Positions 22,551 to 30,357 of a stretch of DNA of 64,000 nt are shown in pieces (within the stretch, counting starts at the first letter, position 1; each line of letters starts with the position of its first letter). Under the pieces are notes generated by a model. It did no database searches. It saw nothing but the letters and a program-made list of their open reading frames with translations, and was not told the origin of the DNA. This DNA is from Pseudomonas putida (GTDB taxonomy: Bacteria; Pseudomonadota; Gammaproteobacteria; Pseudomonadales; Pseudomonadaceae). The stretch lies in NCBI RefSeq assembly GCF_028682635.1, contig NZ_JANHLK010000005.1:248001-312000 (forward strand). Direction: 5' to 3'. The position numbers and the translations under genes were made by a program.

Positions 22551-22579
22551 AACGCATGCCTCATGGCGAGGCATGCGTT
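22551..22579 (+). other. Perfect 12-bp inverted repeat after aldehyde dehydrogenase
   Basis: AACGCATGCCTC, loop ATGGC, GAGGCATGCGTT, starting 16 bases past the stop. A T tract (ATTTTTTAT) comes only about 18 bases later, so it could be a poor terminator, an attenuating hairpin or an mRNA end protector. Confidence 0.6.
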
Positions 22580-22752
22580 GGCGTCATGGCTTCGATGATT
22601 TTTTATCGATAGTCAGGTGTTTTGCACCACCTCAGGATGAACTCACTGGTTCAGCCAAGCCCCGCAAATACGAGGGGTAACCCGCTGCTCCAGCCGCGCG
22701 GATGCAACAGTTTCGACCTGCCTTATACCTACAAAAACAAAGGGAGTCCGTA

Positions 22753-23856
22753 ATGGGCGAGCATGATCTGAACAGACGTCAATTCATCAAGACCGTGGGC
22801 GTAGCCTCGGTTGCCGCGGCGGCCATGAGCCTGCCATTCGTCAAGGCCAATGCCAGCGACACCCGCTTTCAAGGCAAGACCCTGCGCCTGTTGACCTGGT
22901 CCGACGACACCGGCCTGGCTGCACTGCGCAACATCGCCGCGACCTTCGAAGACAAGTACGGCTGCAAGGTCATCGCCGACCGCACCGGCAGTACTTCGGA
23001 AATGGTCGCCAAACTCAAGGCCGGCGGTGATCGTCCGCAGTACGACATCATCACCCTGGCCGGCGTCGGCGCCGAAGGCCTGGCCGCCGCCAACCTGCTG
23101 GAAAAACCCGACCTCAACCGCATTCCCAACCTGGTCGACGTACCGGAAAAATACCGTACCGGCGCCAATGGCCACGGTATCGGTTACCTGCTCTGGTGCA
23201 ACAGCCTGGTCTACAGCACCCGCACCATCCAGCAAGCGCCGGACAGCTACGCCGCCCTGTGGGACGCCGACCTGTCGCCGAACATCTTCCTGCCGCCGCC
23301 CAACTGGACCGAGGCCATGGACCTGATCATCATCGCCGCCAAACTGGCCGGTGGTGACGAGCACAACATCGAGCCGGGCTTCAAGAAACTCGCCGAGCTG
23401 AAAGACCGCGTAGTGACCCTGGGCGAAAACCCGAACCAGATCGCCGAGCTGTTCCGCACCGGTTCCCTGGACATGGGCGGCCTGTACGCCCCGGCATTCT
23501 TCCCGAAACAGATCCGCGATCCGGCCTACGGCCTGGGCGCCACCTTCGGCATGAAGGAAGGTTTCTACACCGACCTGATGCTCTCGGTGATGCCGAAGAA
23601 TCGTCCGGGCGATACCGACCTGACCTACGCCTTCATCAACCACTCCCTGGACCCGCTGGTGCAGGGCAAGATGGCTGAAGACATCTACAACGGCCCGGTC
23701 AACGCCAAGGCGATCATCTCCGCCGAAGCGCGCAAGAGCCCGTTCATTCTCACGCCGGAGCAGATTGCCGAGAAGGCGATCATGCACGACAACGCCTTCC
23801 TGGCCACCGTGCATGACCAATGGATTCGTCGTTACACGGAAATCTTTTCTTCCTGA
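22753..23856 (+). CDS. ABC transporter substrate-binding protein (polyamine type)
   Basis: Periplasmic solute-binding protein of 367 aa, PotD/PotF-like. The N-terminus has a twin-arginine motif (NRRQFIKTVG) followed by a hydrophobic stretch and cleavage near VKANAS, so export through Tat is likely. Mature features: LRLLTWSDDTGLAALRNIA, FEDKYGCKV and GYLLWCNSLVYSTR, all typical of the spermidine/putrescine cluster D proteins. ATG at 22753 has AAGGGAG upstream. Downstream come two permeases and an ATPase on the same strand. With the decarboxylase and dehydrogenase upstream, a guanidino or amino compound is a plausible ligand. Confidence 0.88.
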   Translation: MGEHDLNRRQFIKTVGVASVAAAAMSLPFVKANASDTRFQGKTLRLLTWSDDTGLAALRNIAATFEDKYGCKVIADRTGSTSEMVAKLKAGGDRPQYDIITLAGVGAEGLAAANLLEKPDLNRIPNLVDVPEKYRTGANGHGIGYLLWCNSLVYSTRTIQQAPDSYAALWDADLSPNIFLPPPNWTEAMDLIIIAAKLAGGDEHNIEPGFKKLAELKDRVVTLGENPNQIAELFRTGSLDMGGLYAPAFFPKQIRDPAYGLGATFGMKEGFYTDLMLSVMPKNRPGDTDLTYAFINHSLDPLVQGKMAEDIYNGPVNAKAIISAEARKSPFILTPEQIAEKAIMHDNAFLATVHDQWIRRYTEIFSS

Positions 23857-23898
23857 TCGTTTGACGAACACCGGCTCTTTGGAACACCACAAATCCAA

Positions 23899-23989
23899 TG
23901 TGGGAGCGGGCTTGCTCGCGAATGCGTCAGCACATTTCAACATGCATGTGACTGACAGGCCGCTTTCGCGAGCAAGCCCGCTCCCACAG
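23899..23989. repeat. Paired REP between binding-protein and permease genes
   Basis: TGTGGGAGCGGGCTTGCTCG and its inverse with about 45 bases between the arms. It sits inside the ABC operon, 42 bases after the binding-protein stop and 61 bases before the first permease ATG. Confidence 0.95.
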
Positions 23990-24050
23990 GGTTCACGGTG
24001 GTTTTGAAGGACGTGTTCTTCAGCTGCTTTCCATTGACGAGACCTTTGCT

Positions 24051-24959
24051 ATGGAACACCAACCTTTGACCCATTCGGTCAGCGCCGCTGAGTCGCGCCC
24101 GAGTCGGGGCGTTTCGCCGACGGCCCGCGCCTGGTTTTTCCTCACACCGTCGATGCTGTTCCTGGGCGTGCTGATTGCCGCCAGCCTGCTGGTGCTGCGC
24201 ATGAGCGTGGGCACCAAGGGCGCGGAATGGTCCGGGTTCAGCCTGGCCAGCTACGCCCAATTGCTCGAACCCTACTACCTCAAATCCCTGATGCTGACCC
24301 TGCGCCTGGCGCTGATCAGCGCGGTGATCGCGGTGGTGCTGGCGATCCCGGTGGCCTACACCATGTCGCGGCTGACCTCTCCGTTTGTGCGCCGGATCTT
24401 CCTCGCCGCGGTGCTGTTGCCCCTGCTGGTCAACCTGCTGCTGCAAAGCTACGGCTGGTTGGTCATCCTCGGCCCCGGCGGCATGCTCAACCAGGCACTG
24501 ATGGGCCTGGGCCTGATCAAGCGCCCGATCATGCTGTTGTACAACCAGAACGGCGTGCTGATGGGCCTGGTGCAAACCGCCTTCCCGCTGGCCGTGCTGC
24601 CGATCGCCAGTGCCATGCGCGGCGTCGCCCGTACGTACGAAGAGGCCGCCGCGACCCTGGGCGCCAGTCGCTTCCAGGTGTTCCGCCAGGTGGTGTTGCC
24701 GATGAGCATGCCGGGGATCATCACCGGCGCGACGCTGGTGTTCGCCTACAACGCCAGCAGTTTCGTGGTGCCGTTGCTGCTCGGTGGCCGCCGCGTGCCG
24801 ATGCTGGCGGTGATGGTGCATGACCAGATCGCCCCACTGATGAACTGGCCCGCCGCCTCCGCCGCCGGCGTGGTGCTGATCGTCACCACCCTCGCGATCA
24901 TGACCCTGTCCGAATACATCACTGGCCGCCGTCGGCGCATGCTGGAGGCTTCGCAATGA
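24051..24959 (+). CDS. ABC transporter permease (PotB-like)
   Basis: Inner-membrane permease, 302 aa, six predicted helices. The N-terminal 25 residues are cytoplasmic, then FFLTPSMLFLGVLIAASLLVL. The coupling EAA-type loop is visible as YEEAAATLGASRFQVFRQVVLPMSMPG (about residues 200-225), which contacts the ATPase. It overlaps the next permease by ATGA. Part of the polyamine-type importer. Confidence 0.9.
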   Translation: MEHQPLTHSVSAAESRPSRGVSPTARAWFFLTPSMLFLGVLIAASLLVLRMSVGTKGAEWSGFSLASYAQLLEPYYLKSLMLTLRLALISAVIAVVLAIPVAYTMSRLTSPFVRRIFLAAVLLPLLVNLLLQSYGWLVILGPGGMLNQALMGLGLIKRPIMLLYNQNGVLMGLVQTAFPLAVLPIASAMRGVARTYEEAAATLGASRFQVFRQVVLPMSMPGIITGATLVFAYNASSFVVPLLLGGRRVPMLAVMVHDQIAPLMNWPAASAAGVVLIVTTLAIMTLSEYITGRRRRMLEASQ

Positions 24960-25804
24960 GCACCCTGACCAAGAAACGCTATGGGCTACTGCCGGGCGAA
25001 ACCGGCAAGTTCGCCGGCATCCTCTCGGGCTTCATCCTGCTGCTGGCGGTGTTGCCGATCCTGACCATGATCGTGATGTCGTTCAGCGGCGCGTCGAACC
25101 TCGACTTCCCGCCGAGCAGCTACAGCCTGCAATGGTACAAGGCCGCCTGGCACACCTTCGTCTCACCCGATGCCAGCGATGTGCTGAGCCTGGGCAAGGC
25201 CATGACCACCAGCCTGATGGTGTCGTGCCTGACCATGGTTTTTGCGACCATCATCGCCGTGCCGGCAGCCTATGCCCTGACCCGTTGTGAGTTCCGTGGC
25301 AAGGCCGTGGCCCTGCAACTGATGTCGCTGCCCCTGGTGTTCCCGATGGTGGTGTTGGGGCTGGCGTTGCTGCTGGTGTTCGACAGCCTGCCGTTCCAGA
25401 TGACCACCTCGCGCCTGGTGATTGCCCATGTGATCCTGGCCTTGCCGTTCGTGGTGAAGAACTGCACGGCGGCCATGCTCTCGATCGGCAGCGAAGTCGA
25501 GGAGGCCGCGCAAATGCTTGGCGCTTCACCGCTGCGGGCGATTGTCGACGTGGTGGTGCCGTTGATGAAGTCGGGGATCCTGGCGGGCATGCTGCTGGCG
25601 TTCATCGTCTCGTTCAACGAGTTCACCGTGACCTATTTTCTCTACACCATCGACGTCATGACCGTGCCGATCTGGATGTACAGCCGCACCGTGTCCTCGC
25701 TCGACCCCACCGTATTTTCGTTTGCCGTGCTGATCGTGCTGATCGACTTCGTCCTGATCTGGGCGCTGGAGAAGCTGGTCGGTGAAGGTGGCGTTTCGTT
25801 CTGA
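24956..25804 (+). CDS. ABC transporter permease (PotC-like)
   Basis: Second inner-membrane permease, 282 aa, six helices. The EAA loop reads VEEAAQMLGASPLRAIVDVVVPLMKSG. The segment ILAGMLLAFIVSFNEFTVTYFL is typical of PotC/PotI proteins. Translation is coupled to the previous permease through the ATGA overlap, and the ATPase gene follows after 16 bases. Confidence 0.9.
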   Translation: MSTLTKKRYGLLPGETGKFAGILSGFILLLAVLPILTMIVMSFSGASNLDFPPSSYSLQWYKAAWHTFVSPDASDVLSLGKAMTTSLMVSCLTMVFATIIAVPAAYALTRCEFRGKAVALQLMSLPLVFPMVVLGLALLLVFDSLPFQMTTSRLVIAHVILALPFVVKNCTAAMLSIGSEVEEAAQMLGASPLRAIVDVVVPLMKSGILAGMLLAFIVSFNEFTVTYFLYTIDVMTVPIWMYSRTVSSLDPTVFSFAVLIVLIDFVLIWALEKLVGEGGVSF

Positions 25805-25820
25805 TTTCTTGAGGTGATTT

Positions 25821-26876
25821 ATGTCTGGTCTGATTCTGGAAAACGTCGAGAAACATTACGGCTCGGCCTGCGCGGTAAAGGATGTAAACCTGCATTTGCC
25901 CGAGGGCAAACTGGTGTGTTTCCTCGGCCCCTCGGGTTGCGGCAAAACCACTTTGCTGCGGATGATCGCCGGGCTGGAAACCCTGAGCGGTGGCGAGATT
26001 CGCCTGGACGGCGAGGACATCGGCCACACCCCGGCGCACCTGCGTAATTTCGGCATGGTGTTCCAGTCCCTGGCGCTGTTCCCGCACATGACCGTGGGCG
26101 AAAATATTGCCTATCCACTGAAACTGCGCGGGGTCAGCAAGGCTGACCAGCAGGCGCGGGTGGTGGAGTTGCTGGAACTGATCCAGCTGCAACCGATGAT
26201 CGATCGGCCGGTGGCGAAACTGTCCGGCGGCCAGCGTCAGCGCGTGGCGATTGCCCGGGCGATTGCCAATCACCCGAAAATCCTCTTGCTCGACGAACCG
26301 CTGTCGGCGCTGGACGCCAAGCTGCGCGAGTCGATGCAGGTGGAGATCCGTCAGCTGCAACAGCGCCTGAACATCACCACCATCATGGTCACCCACGACC
26401 AGCGCGAAGCCATGACCATGGCCGATATTGTCGTGGTGTTGGGCGAGCACAAGGTGCAGCAGGTGGGTACGCCGATCGAGATCTACCGGCACCCGGCCAA
26501 CGAATTCGTCGCGGACTTCATCGGTTCGGGCAACATCTTCCCGGCCACGGCGCTGGGCAACGGCAAGGTCAGCCTGCCGGGCGGTGATGCACTGCAAGTG
26601 CCGATCTGCAGCAGCATTGTGGTGGGGGAAAAAGTGAAGATGCTGATTCGTCCGGAAGACCTGCAACTGTCGGCGCCGCAGGCCACGGCGGGCAACCGCT
26701 TGCTGGGCAAGGTGACGTTCGTGCGGGATATTGGCGCGACCATCGAGACTACGGTGGAGTGTTCCGGGGTGTCGTTTACGGCGTTGAGTACGCCGTGCCA
26801 GGGCTTTGGTTTGAGCGTTGGGCATCCGGTGTCGGTGACATTGCCGGTCGAGGCTTGCCGGGTACTGGGCGCCTGA
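25821..26876 (+). CDS. ABC transporter ATP-binding protein (PotA-like)
   Basis: ATPase of the importer, 351 aa. Walker A GPSGCGKTTLLRMIAG near residue 37, signature LSGGQRQRVAIARAI, Walker B ILLLDEPLSALDAKLRE, H-loop VTHDQREAM. The C-terminal 110 residues form a TOBE-type domain (GNIFPATALGNGKVSLPGG). GAGG precedes the ATG at good spacing. Last gene of the locus; a REP pair follows. Confidence 0.93.
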   Translation: MSGLILENVEKHYGSACAVKDVNLHLPEGKLVCFLGPSGCGKTTLLRMIAGLETLSGGEIRLDGEDIGHTPAHLRNFGMVFQSLALFPHMTVGENIAYPLKLRGVSKADQQARVVELLELIQLQPMIDRPVAKLSGGQRQRVAIARAIANHPKILLLDEPLSALDAKLRESMQVEIRQLQQRLNITTIMVTHDQREAMTMADIVVVLGEHKVQQVGTPIEIYRHPANEFVADFIGSGNIFPATALGNGKVSLPGGDALQVPICSSIVVGEKVKMLIRPEDLQLSAPQATAGNRLLGKVTFVRDIGATIETTVECSGVSFTALSTPCQGFGLSVGHPVSVTLPVEACRVLGA

Positions 26877-26883
26877 CAGGCCC

Positions 26884-26950
26884 CCTTCGCTGGCAAGCCA
26901 GCTCCTACAGGTTACAGCGATCCCTTGTAGGAGCTGGCTTGCCAGCGAAG
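26884..26950. repeat. Paired REP, CCTTCGCTGGCAAGCCAGCTCCTACA type
   Basis: Arms face outward in the opposite order to most others: CTTCGCTGGCAAGCCAGCTC first, then its inverse GAGCTGGCTTGCCAGCGAAG. The spacer is short. Located 8 bases after the ABC ATPase stop, where it may act as an mRNA 3' end. Confidence 0.93.
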
Positions 26951-26979
26951 GCGCCGGTCACGGCACCGCGAATGCCGGA

Positions 26980-27909
26980 TCAAACCGACAACCGCAACCG
27001 CGCCAGATCCCGCAACGGCGGTGCCCCGAACAACCGGCTGTACTCCCGGCTGAACTGAGAAGGGCTTTCATACCCCACTCGATATCCCGCCGCCGAAGCC
27101 TCCAATCCTTCGGCCAGCATCAGCCGCCTGGCTTCTTGCAAGCGCAACTGCTTCTGATACTGCAACGGACTCATCGCCGTCATCGCCTTGAAGCGGTGAT
27201 GCAAGGTCGACACGCTCAGGTTCACTTCCTTTGCCAGATCATCGATGCGCAACGGCTGCTCATAGTTGCCATTGAGCCACTTGATCGCCTGGCTGATGCG
27301 ATGGCTCTGGCTGTTGGCAATGGCGATTTCATACAGCCGGTGTCCCTGCTTGCTGCGCAACAACCGATAGAGAATCTCCCGGCGAATCAGCGGCGCGAGC
27401 ATGGCGATGTCTTTGGGTGTGTCGAGCAACCGCGCCAGGCGCAGCACGGCGTCGAGCATGGCGCTGTCGAGCTGTTCGACATACAACCCGCGCCCTGTCG
27501 GCCGGGTGGGTACGCCAAGGGGGCCGGCGTCGGCGATCAGCGCGGTGATTTCCGTCGGGTCGATGTCCAGGCGCAAGGCCAGGATCGGCTCCTCGGCCGA
27601 CACATCGATCACCCGCCCGCTCAGCGGCATCGAGACCGAGACCACCAGGTAGTTCAGCGGGTCGTAATTGAAGTACTCGTTGGCCAGCTGAACTTCCTTG
27701 CGTCCCTGGGCCATGATGCACAGCGCCGGTTGCGCGAGCACCGGAGCGAACTCGTGGGACTGGCTGTGGCGCGACATGAACAGCGAGCCGATGGCAGTGG
27801 CATAACTGCCATCTTCGGCGGTGTTGCGACGGATGATCGCCGCCAGTTCCGCGCGCTGCTTTTCCATGTCGGTGTCAAGCGGGGCTTGAAATTGATCGAA
27901 CGACGACAT
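26980..27909 (-). CDS. AraC-family transcriptional regulator
   Basis: A 309-aa regulator with an AraC_N (PF06719-like) N-terminal domain (residues 30-190, including PALCIMAQGRKEVQLANEYF) and a C-terminal double HTH (LRIDDLAKEVNLSVSTLHHRFKAM and VGYESPSQFSREYSRLFG). The ATG at 27909 (MSSFDQFQAPLDTDMEKQR) fits the family length; the frame extends to 27981. Such regulators often control nearby oxidoreductases or efflux genes, but no divergent target is adjacent: a REP pair lies upstream. Confidence 0.85.
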   Translation of the reverse strand: MSSFDQFQAPLDTDMEKQRAELAAIIRRNTAEDGSYATAIGSLFMSRHSQSHEFAPVLAQPALCIMAQGRKEVQLANEYFNYDPLNYLVVSVSMPLSGRVIDVSAEEPILALRLDIDPTEITALIADAGPLGVPTRPTGRGLYVEQLDSAMLDAVLRLARLLDTPKDIAMLAPLIRREILYRLLRSKQGHRLYEIAIANSQSHRISQAIKWLNGNYEQPLRIDDLAKEVNLSVSTLHHRFKAMTAMSPLQYQKQLRLQEARRLMLAEGLEASAAGYRVGYESPSQFSREYSRLFGAPPLRDLARLRLSV

Positions 27910-28060
27910 GCAAGGCATCCTCGGCAAAGCTTGGGTGATGGCTAGAGCATAAGTTTGTGCAAGCAGCAGCGGTAGACACATCCTGCCTGATGCTTGCCTG
28001 ATTCTGCACGGAGTGTCTTCATCCCTTCGCCTACCCAGCGACCTGGCACACTGCCAAACC

Positions 28061-28142
28061 CCTGTAGGAGCTGCCGCAGGCTGCGATCTTTTGATTTTGT
28101 TTTTAAGATCAAAAGATCGCAGCCTGCGGCAGCTCCTACAGG
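28061..28142. repeat. Paired REP, GTAGGAGCTGCCGCAGGCTGCGATC type
   Basis: CCTGTAGGAGCTGCCGCAGG with its exact inverse and a short A/T loop. Nearly identical to the copy at 18320. Confidence 0.93.
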
Positions 28143-28313
28143 GTATAACCCCGACAATGTTTTACGCATTGTTACAGGTGACTGATGCACGTTCGCAGGA
28201 TTGTGCAACGCGCCAGCAGGAATCGACTAACGACACAGGCGCAGAGGCCTTTAACCTTTGATCCTGTCGCAGCCCGCCCCTGGCTGCCACGCGACTCCCC
28301 GGGAGGGTTGAAC

Positions 28314-28667
28314 ATGTCCAAGCAGATCCCCGTCAGTCATATGGCCTTTGTCCGAGCGCGCGCCGGGCGTTCCCAAGAGCTGGGTGTGCGCCTGAGCGCC
28401 CTGATCGAACCGTCCCGCGCTGCACCCGGTTGCCTGAACTTTGCCTTGCAGCATTCGTTATGCGACCCCGAGTTGTGGCTGGTGTCCGGTTTCTGGGTCA
28501 ACCAGCAGGCCATGACCGCGTATTTCAGCACCCCGGCGATGGAGGTTTTTGCCGAGCTGGTGCAGGAACTGGTGGTCAACAGCCTGGATTTTCACACCTT
28601 CAAGGATGTGTCGGCGGCGCAGGCCTTGCGCCAGTCCGGGGCAGATATACACAAACTGGCCGGTTGA
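28314..28667 (+). CDS. Antibiotic biosynthesis monooxygenase (ABM) domain protein
   Basis: A 117-aa protein with a single ABM/YgiN-like dimeric alpha-beta barrel domain: VSHMAFVRARAGRSQELGVR, then PGCLNFALQHSLCDPELWLV and FSTPAMEVFAELV. These proteins are quinone or aromatic oxygenases or degraders of haem-like compounds; the exact substrate cannot be told. The ATG at 28314 has GGGAGGG upstream; the longer frame from 28185 has atypical codons. Confidence 0.78.
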   Translation: MSKQIPVSHMAFVRARAGRSQELGVRLSALIEPSRAAPGCLNFALQHSLCDPELWLVSGFWVNQQAMTAYFSTPAMEVFAELVQELVVNSLDFHTFKDVSAAQALRQSGADIHKLAG

Positions 28668-28708
28668 GGGTTTAATGGCGGCATTCTCAATCAGCCAGGA
28701 TTCGCGAC

Positions 28709-28939
28709 ATGGCACGTAAAGCCTTTGAACACTTCGAAGCTGTTTCCGCCGTAGTACCGGGTGAGGGTGGTTACTACGCCGCTATCGCCGTCAAAGCGCT
28801 GGGTGGTTCCGGCGCCCCGCGTTTTCACAAAGTGCTGGAAGGCCAGACCTTCAAGACGGCCAATGAGGCTGATCTGGCGGCGGCCAAGGAGCTGACCCGC
28901 CTCAAGGATGTGAAGGAAGACACCGACCTGCTCTGGTAA
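28709..28939 (+). CDS. Conserved-looking small hypothetical protein
   Basis: A 76-aa soluble protein, MARKAFEHFEAVSAVVPGEG at the start, ending LKDVKEDTDLLW. I do not recognise a family. Composition and codon use match the chromosome, and it is followed immediately by the stop codon of the convergent flavin reductase gene (no spacer between them). It is 41 bases downstream of the ABM gene and may share its transcript. Confidence 0.6.
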   Translation: MARKAFEHFEAVSAVVPGEGGYYAAIAVKALGGSGAPRFHKVLEGQTFKTANEADLAAAKELTRLKDVKEDTDLLW

Positions 28940-29569
28940 TTACTTCACCGCCCCCGGGCGATACATCTTGAACAACGCCTCAGGCCCCAGCTGGAAATAG
29001 TCCGCCGGCCCGCCGCCGCGCAGAATCGGTTCTGCCGCGGCGGTGTCGTACACGCCATCCTTCAACAGCCACTTGGCGATATGCACGGCGACCACTTCGC
29101 CGAGAATCAGCCAGCTTGGCACCACATTGCCATCGGCCCGCTGCAACTGAATGATCTGCGTGACCTTGCACTCGAAGGACACCGGGCTTTCGGCGACCCG
29201 TGGCACCTGAATGACTTTCGAGGCGACGGTGCTCAGCCCTGCCAGCTCGAACTCGTTGACCTGCGGCTCGACCATGGCACTGCTCTGGTTCATCCGCTCG
29301 GCCAATGGCCGGGTGGCCAGGTTCCAGGCGAATTCGCCGGTCTGTTCGATGTTGTTCAGGCTGTCTTTGCGCCCGACGCTGGAAAAACCAATGATCGGCG
29401 GAATGTAGTTGAAGGCGTTGAAAAAGCTGTAGGGCGCCAGGTTCAAGCGGCCTTCGGCATCCTGTGAGGAAATCCAGCCGATGGGACGCGGGCCGACGAT
29501 CGCATTGAAGGGATCGTGGGGCAGGCCGTGGCCGTTGGCGGGTTCGTAATAGTGGATGTCGTCGGGCAT
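28940..29569 (-). CDS. Flavin reductase family protein (FMN-binding)
   Basis: A 209-aa protein of the flavin reductase-like / DIM6-NTAB group with a split-barrel FMN fold. Key segments: FNAIVGPRPIGWISSQDAEG, NLAPYSFFNAFNYIPPIIGFSS and KDSLNNIEQTGEFAWNLATR. It probably binds FMN; the partner or substrate is not evident. The ATG at 29569 (MPDDIHYYEP) fits the family; the longer frame to 29647 runs into a REP region. Its stop abuts the stop of the plus-strand small gene at 28939. Confidence 0.85.
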   Translation of the reverse strand: MPDDIHYYEPANGHGLPHDPFNAIVGPRPIGWISSQDAEGRLNLAPYSFFNAFNYIPPIIGFSSVGRKDSLNNIEQTGEFAWNLATRPLAERMNQSSAMVEPQVNEFELAGLSTVASKVIQVPRVAESPVSFECKVTQIIQLQRADGNVVPSWLILGEVVAVHIAKWLLKDGVYDTAAAEPILRGGGPADYFQLGPEALFKMYRPGAVK

Positions 29570-29647
29570 GGCGGGAATTCCTGGCACTTGCGGGAGGCGG
29601 ACATGGTGCAAGGACCGCCGACATTTTTCCAGTACGGACTCAGACAA

Positions 29648-29738
29648 TGTGGGAGCGGGCTTGCTCGCGAAAGCGGTGTGTCATGCAACAGAAATGTTGA
29701 ATGTAAAACCGCATTCGCGAGCAAGCCCGCTCCCACAG
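29648..29738. repeat. Paired REP, GTGGGAGCGGGCTTGCTCGCGA type
   Basis: TGTGGGAGCGGGCTTGCTCG and its inverse with CATGCAACAGAAATGTTGAA in the loop. Same family as 23899 and 62126. Confidence 0.95.
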
Positions 29739-29782
29739 GTTATATGGTTTGCCCGCAGATTTTCGGTGCCACAGAAATGACT

Positions 29783-29802
29783 AAGCCCGGCCGAAGCCGG
29801 GC
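29783..29802 (-). terminator. Hairpin after GYDRTG gene (weak terminator)
   Basis: AGCCCGGCC, loop, GCCGGGCT is a strong stem 21 bases beyond the stop of the minus-strand gene at 29823. There is no T tract on the minus strand side. Confidence 0.4.
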
Positions 29803-29822
29803 TGTGGTGCCGCCTGAATCAA

Positions 29823-30038
29823 TCAGCTGACGGTAGCGCCGTCAGTACGGTCGTAGCCATCTTCAGCGACGGTAGCGCCGCCAGTGCGGTCGTAGCCGTC
29901 TGCAGCGACGGTAGCGGAGCCAGTCCGGTCATAACCATCGGCGGCAACGGCGGAGCCTGTGCGGTCGTAACCGTCGGCGGCGAAGGTGTTGGCGGCCAGT
30001 ACGGACAGGGCGATGGCGAGGAACAGTTTGGTTTTCAT
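29823..30038 (-). CDS. Small exported GYDRTG-repeat protein
   Basis: A 71-aa protein: signal peptide MKTKLFLAIALSVLAANTFA, then four tandem units of about 12 residues with core ADGYDRTGSATVA, the last reading EDGYDRTDGATVS. The mature product is only about 51 residues, acidic, with no cysteines. Two ATGs are possible (30044 and 30038); the second has GGAG at 8 bases, the first at only 2, so the second is preferred. Function unknown: periodic GYDRTG units could bind a ligand or metal, or form a small fibre. Solitary gene on its own transcript. Confidence 0.72.
   Translation of the reverse strand: MKTKLFLAIALSVLAANTFAADGYDRTGSAVAADGYDRTGSATVAADGYDRTGGATVAEDGYDRTDGATVS
29826..29990. repeat. Tandem repeat inside GYDRTG gene
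   Basis: Four DNA units of about 36-39 bases containing GGTCGTAGCC or close variants (GTACGGTCGTAGCCATC, GTGCGGTCGTAGCCGTC and so on). The units differ at several third positions, which suggests the repeat is maintained by selection and not only recently copied. Confidence 0.8.
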
Positions 30039-30044
30039 CTTCAT

Positions 30045-30304
30045 TTCTCCAGGTTCTTTGGCGTTTTGTGTCTTGGGCATGGGTTTTATGCTACGCCAAT
30101 TAAACTGATTAAAAAGCGCAAAATTATGCTAAAAACAATCGATTAAATTGATGTTAAGGCCTGCGGGCGTTTTCGCTTTCAAGGTCTGAATGAGCGCATC
30201 ACAGGTAATCGATCAGGCAGGTTCAGGATGAGGGGAGCGCATTAACTCGTGATTAATCTGCCTCCCACGGCAGTGAAGGATTTTTCATGTAGCGCAGGAA
30301 AAAC
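30045..30304. other. A+T-rich intergenic stretch
   Basis: Positions 30090-30160 are rich in A and T (AATTAAACTGATTAAAAAGC and after) and probably contain the promoter of the GYDRTG gene. No convincing -35/-10 pair, RNA gene or open frame was found. Confidence 0.5.
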
Positions 30305-30342
30305 AAAAAAGGGGCAGACCCCGACGGTCTGCCCCCTTTTGT
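30305..30342 (-). terminator. Rho-independent terminator of MHS symporter gene
   Basis: AAAAAAGGGGCAGACC, loop, GGTCTGCCCCCTTTTG: strong stem with T tract on the minus strand, 16 bases beyond the symporter stop. Confidence 0.92.
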
Positions 30343-30357
30343 CAAACGCGCCTGGAC

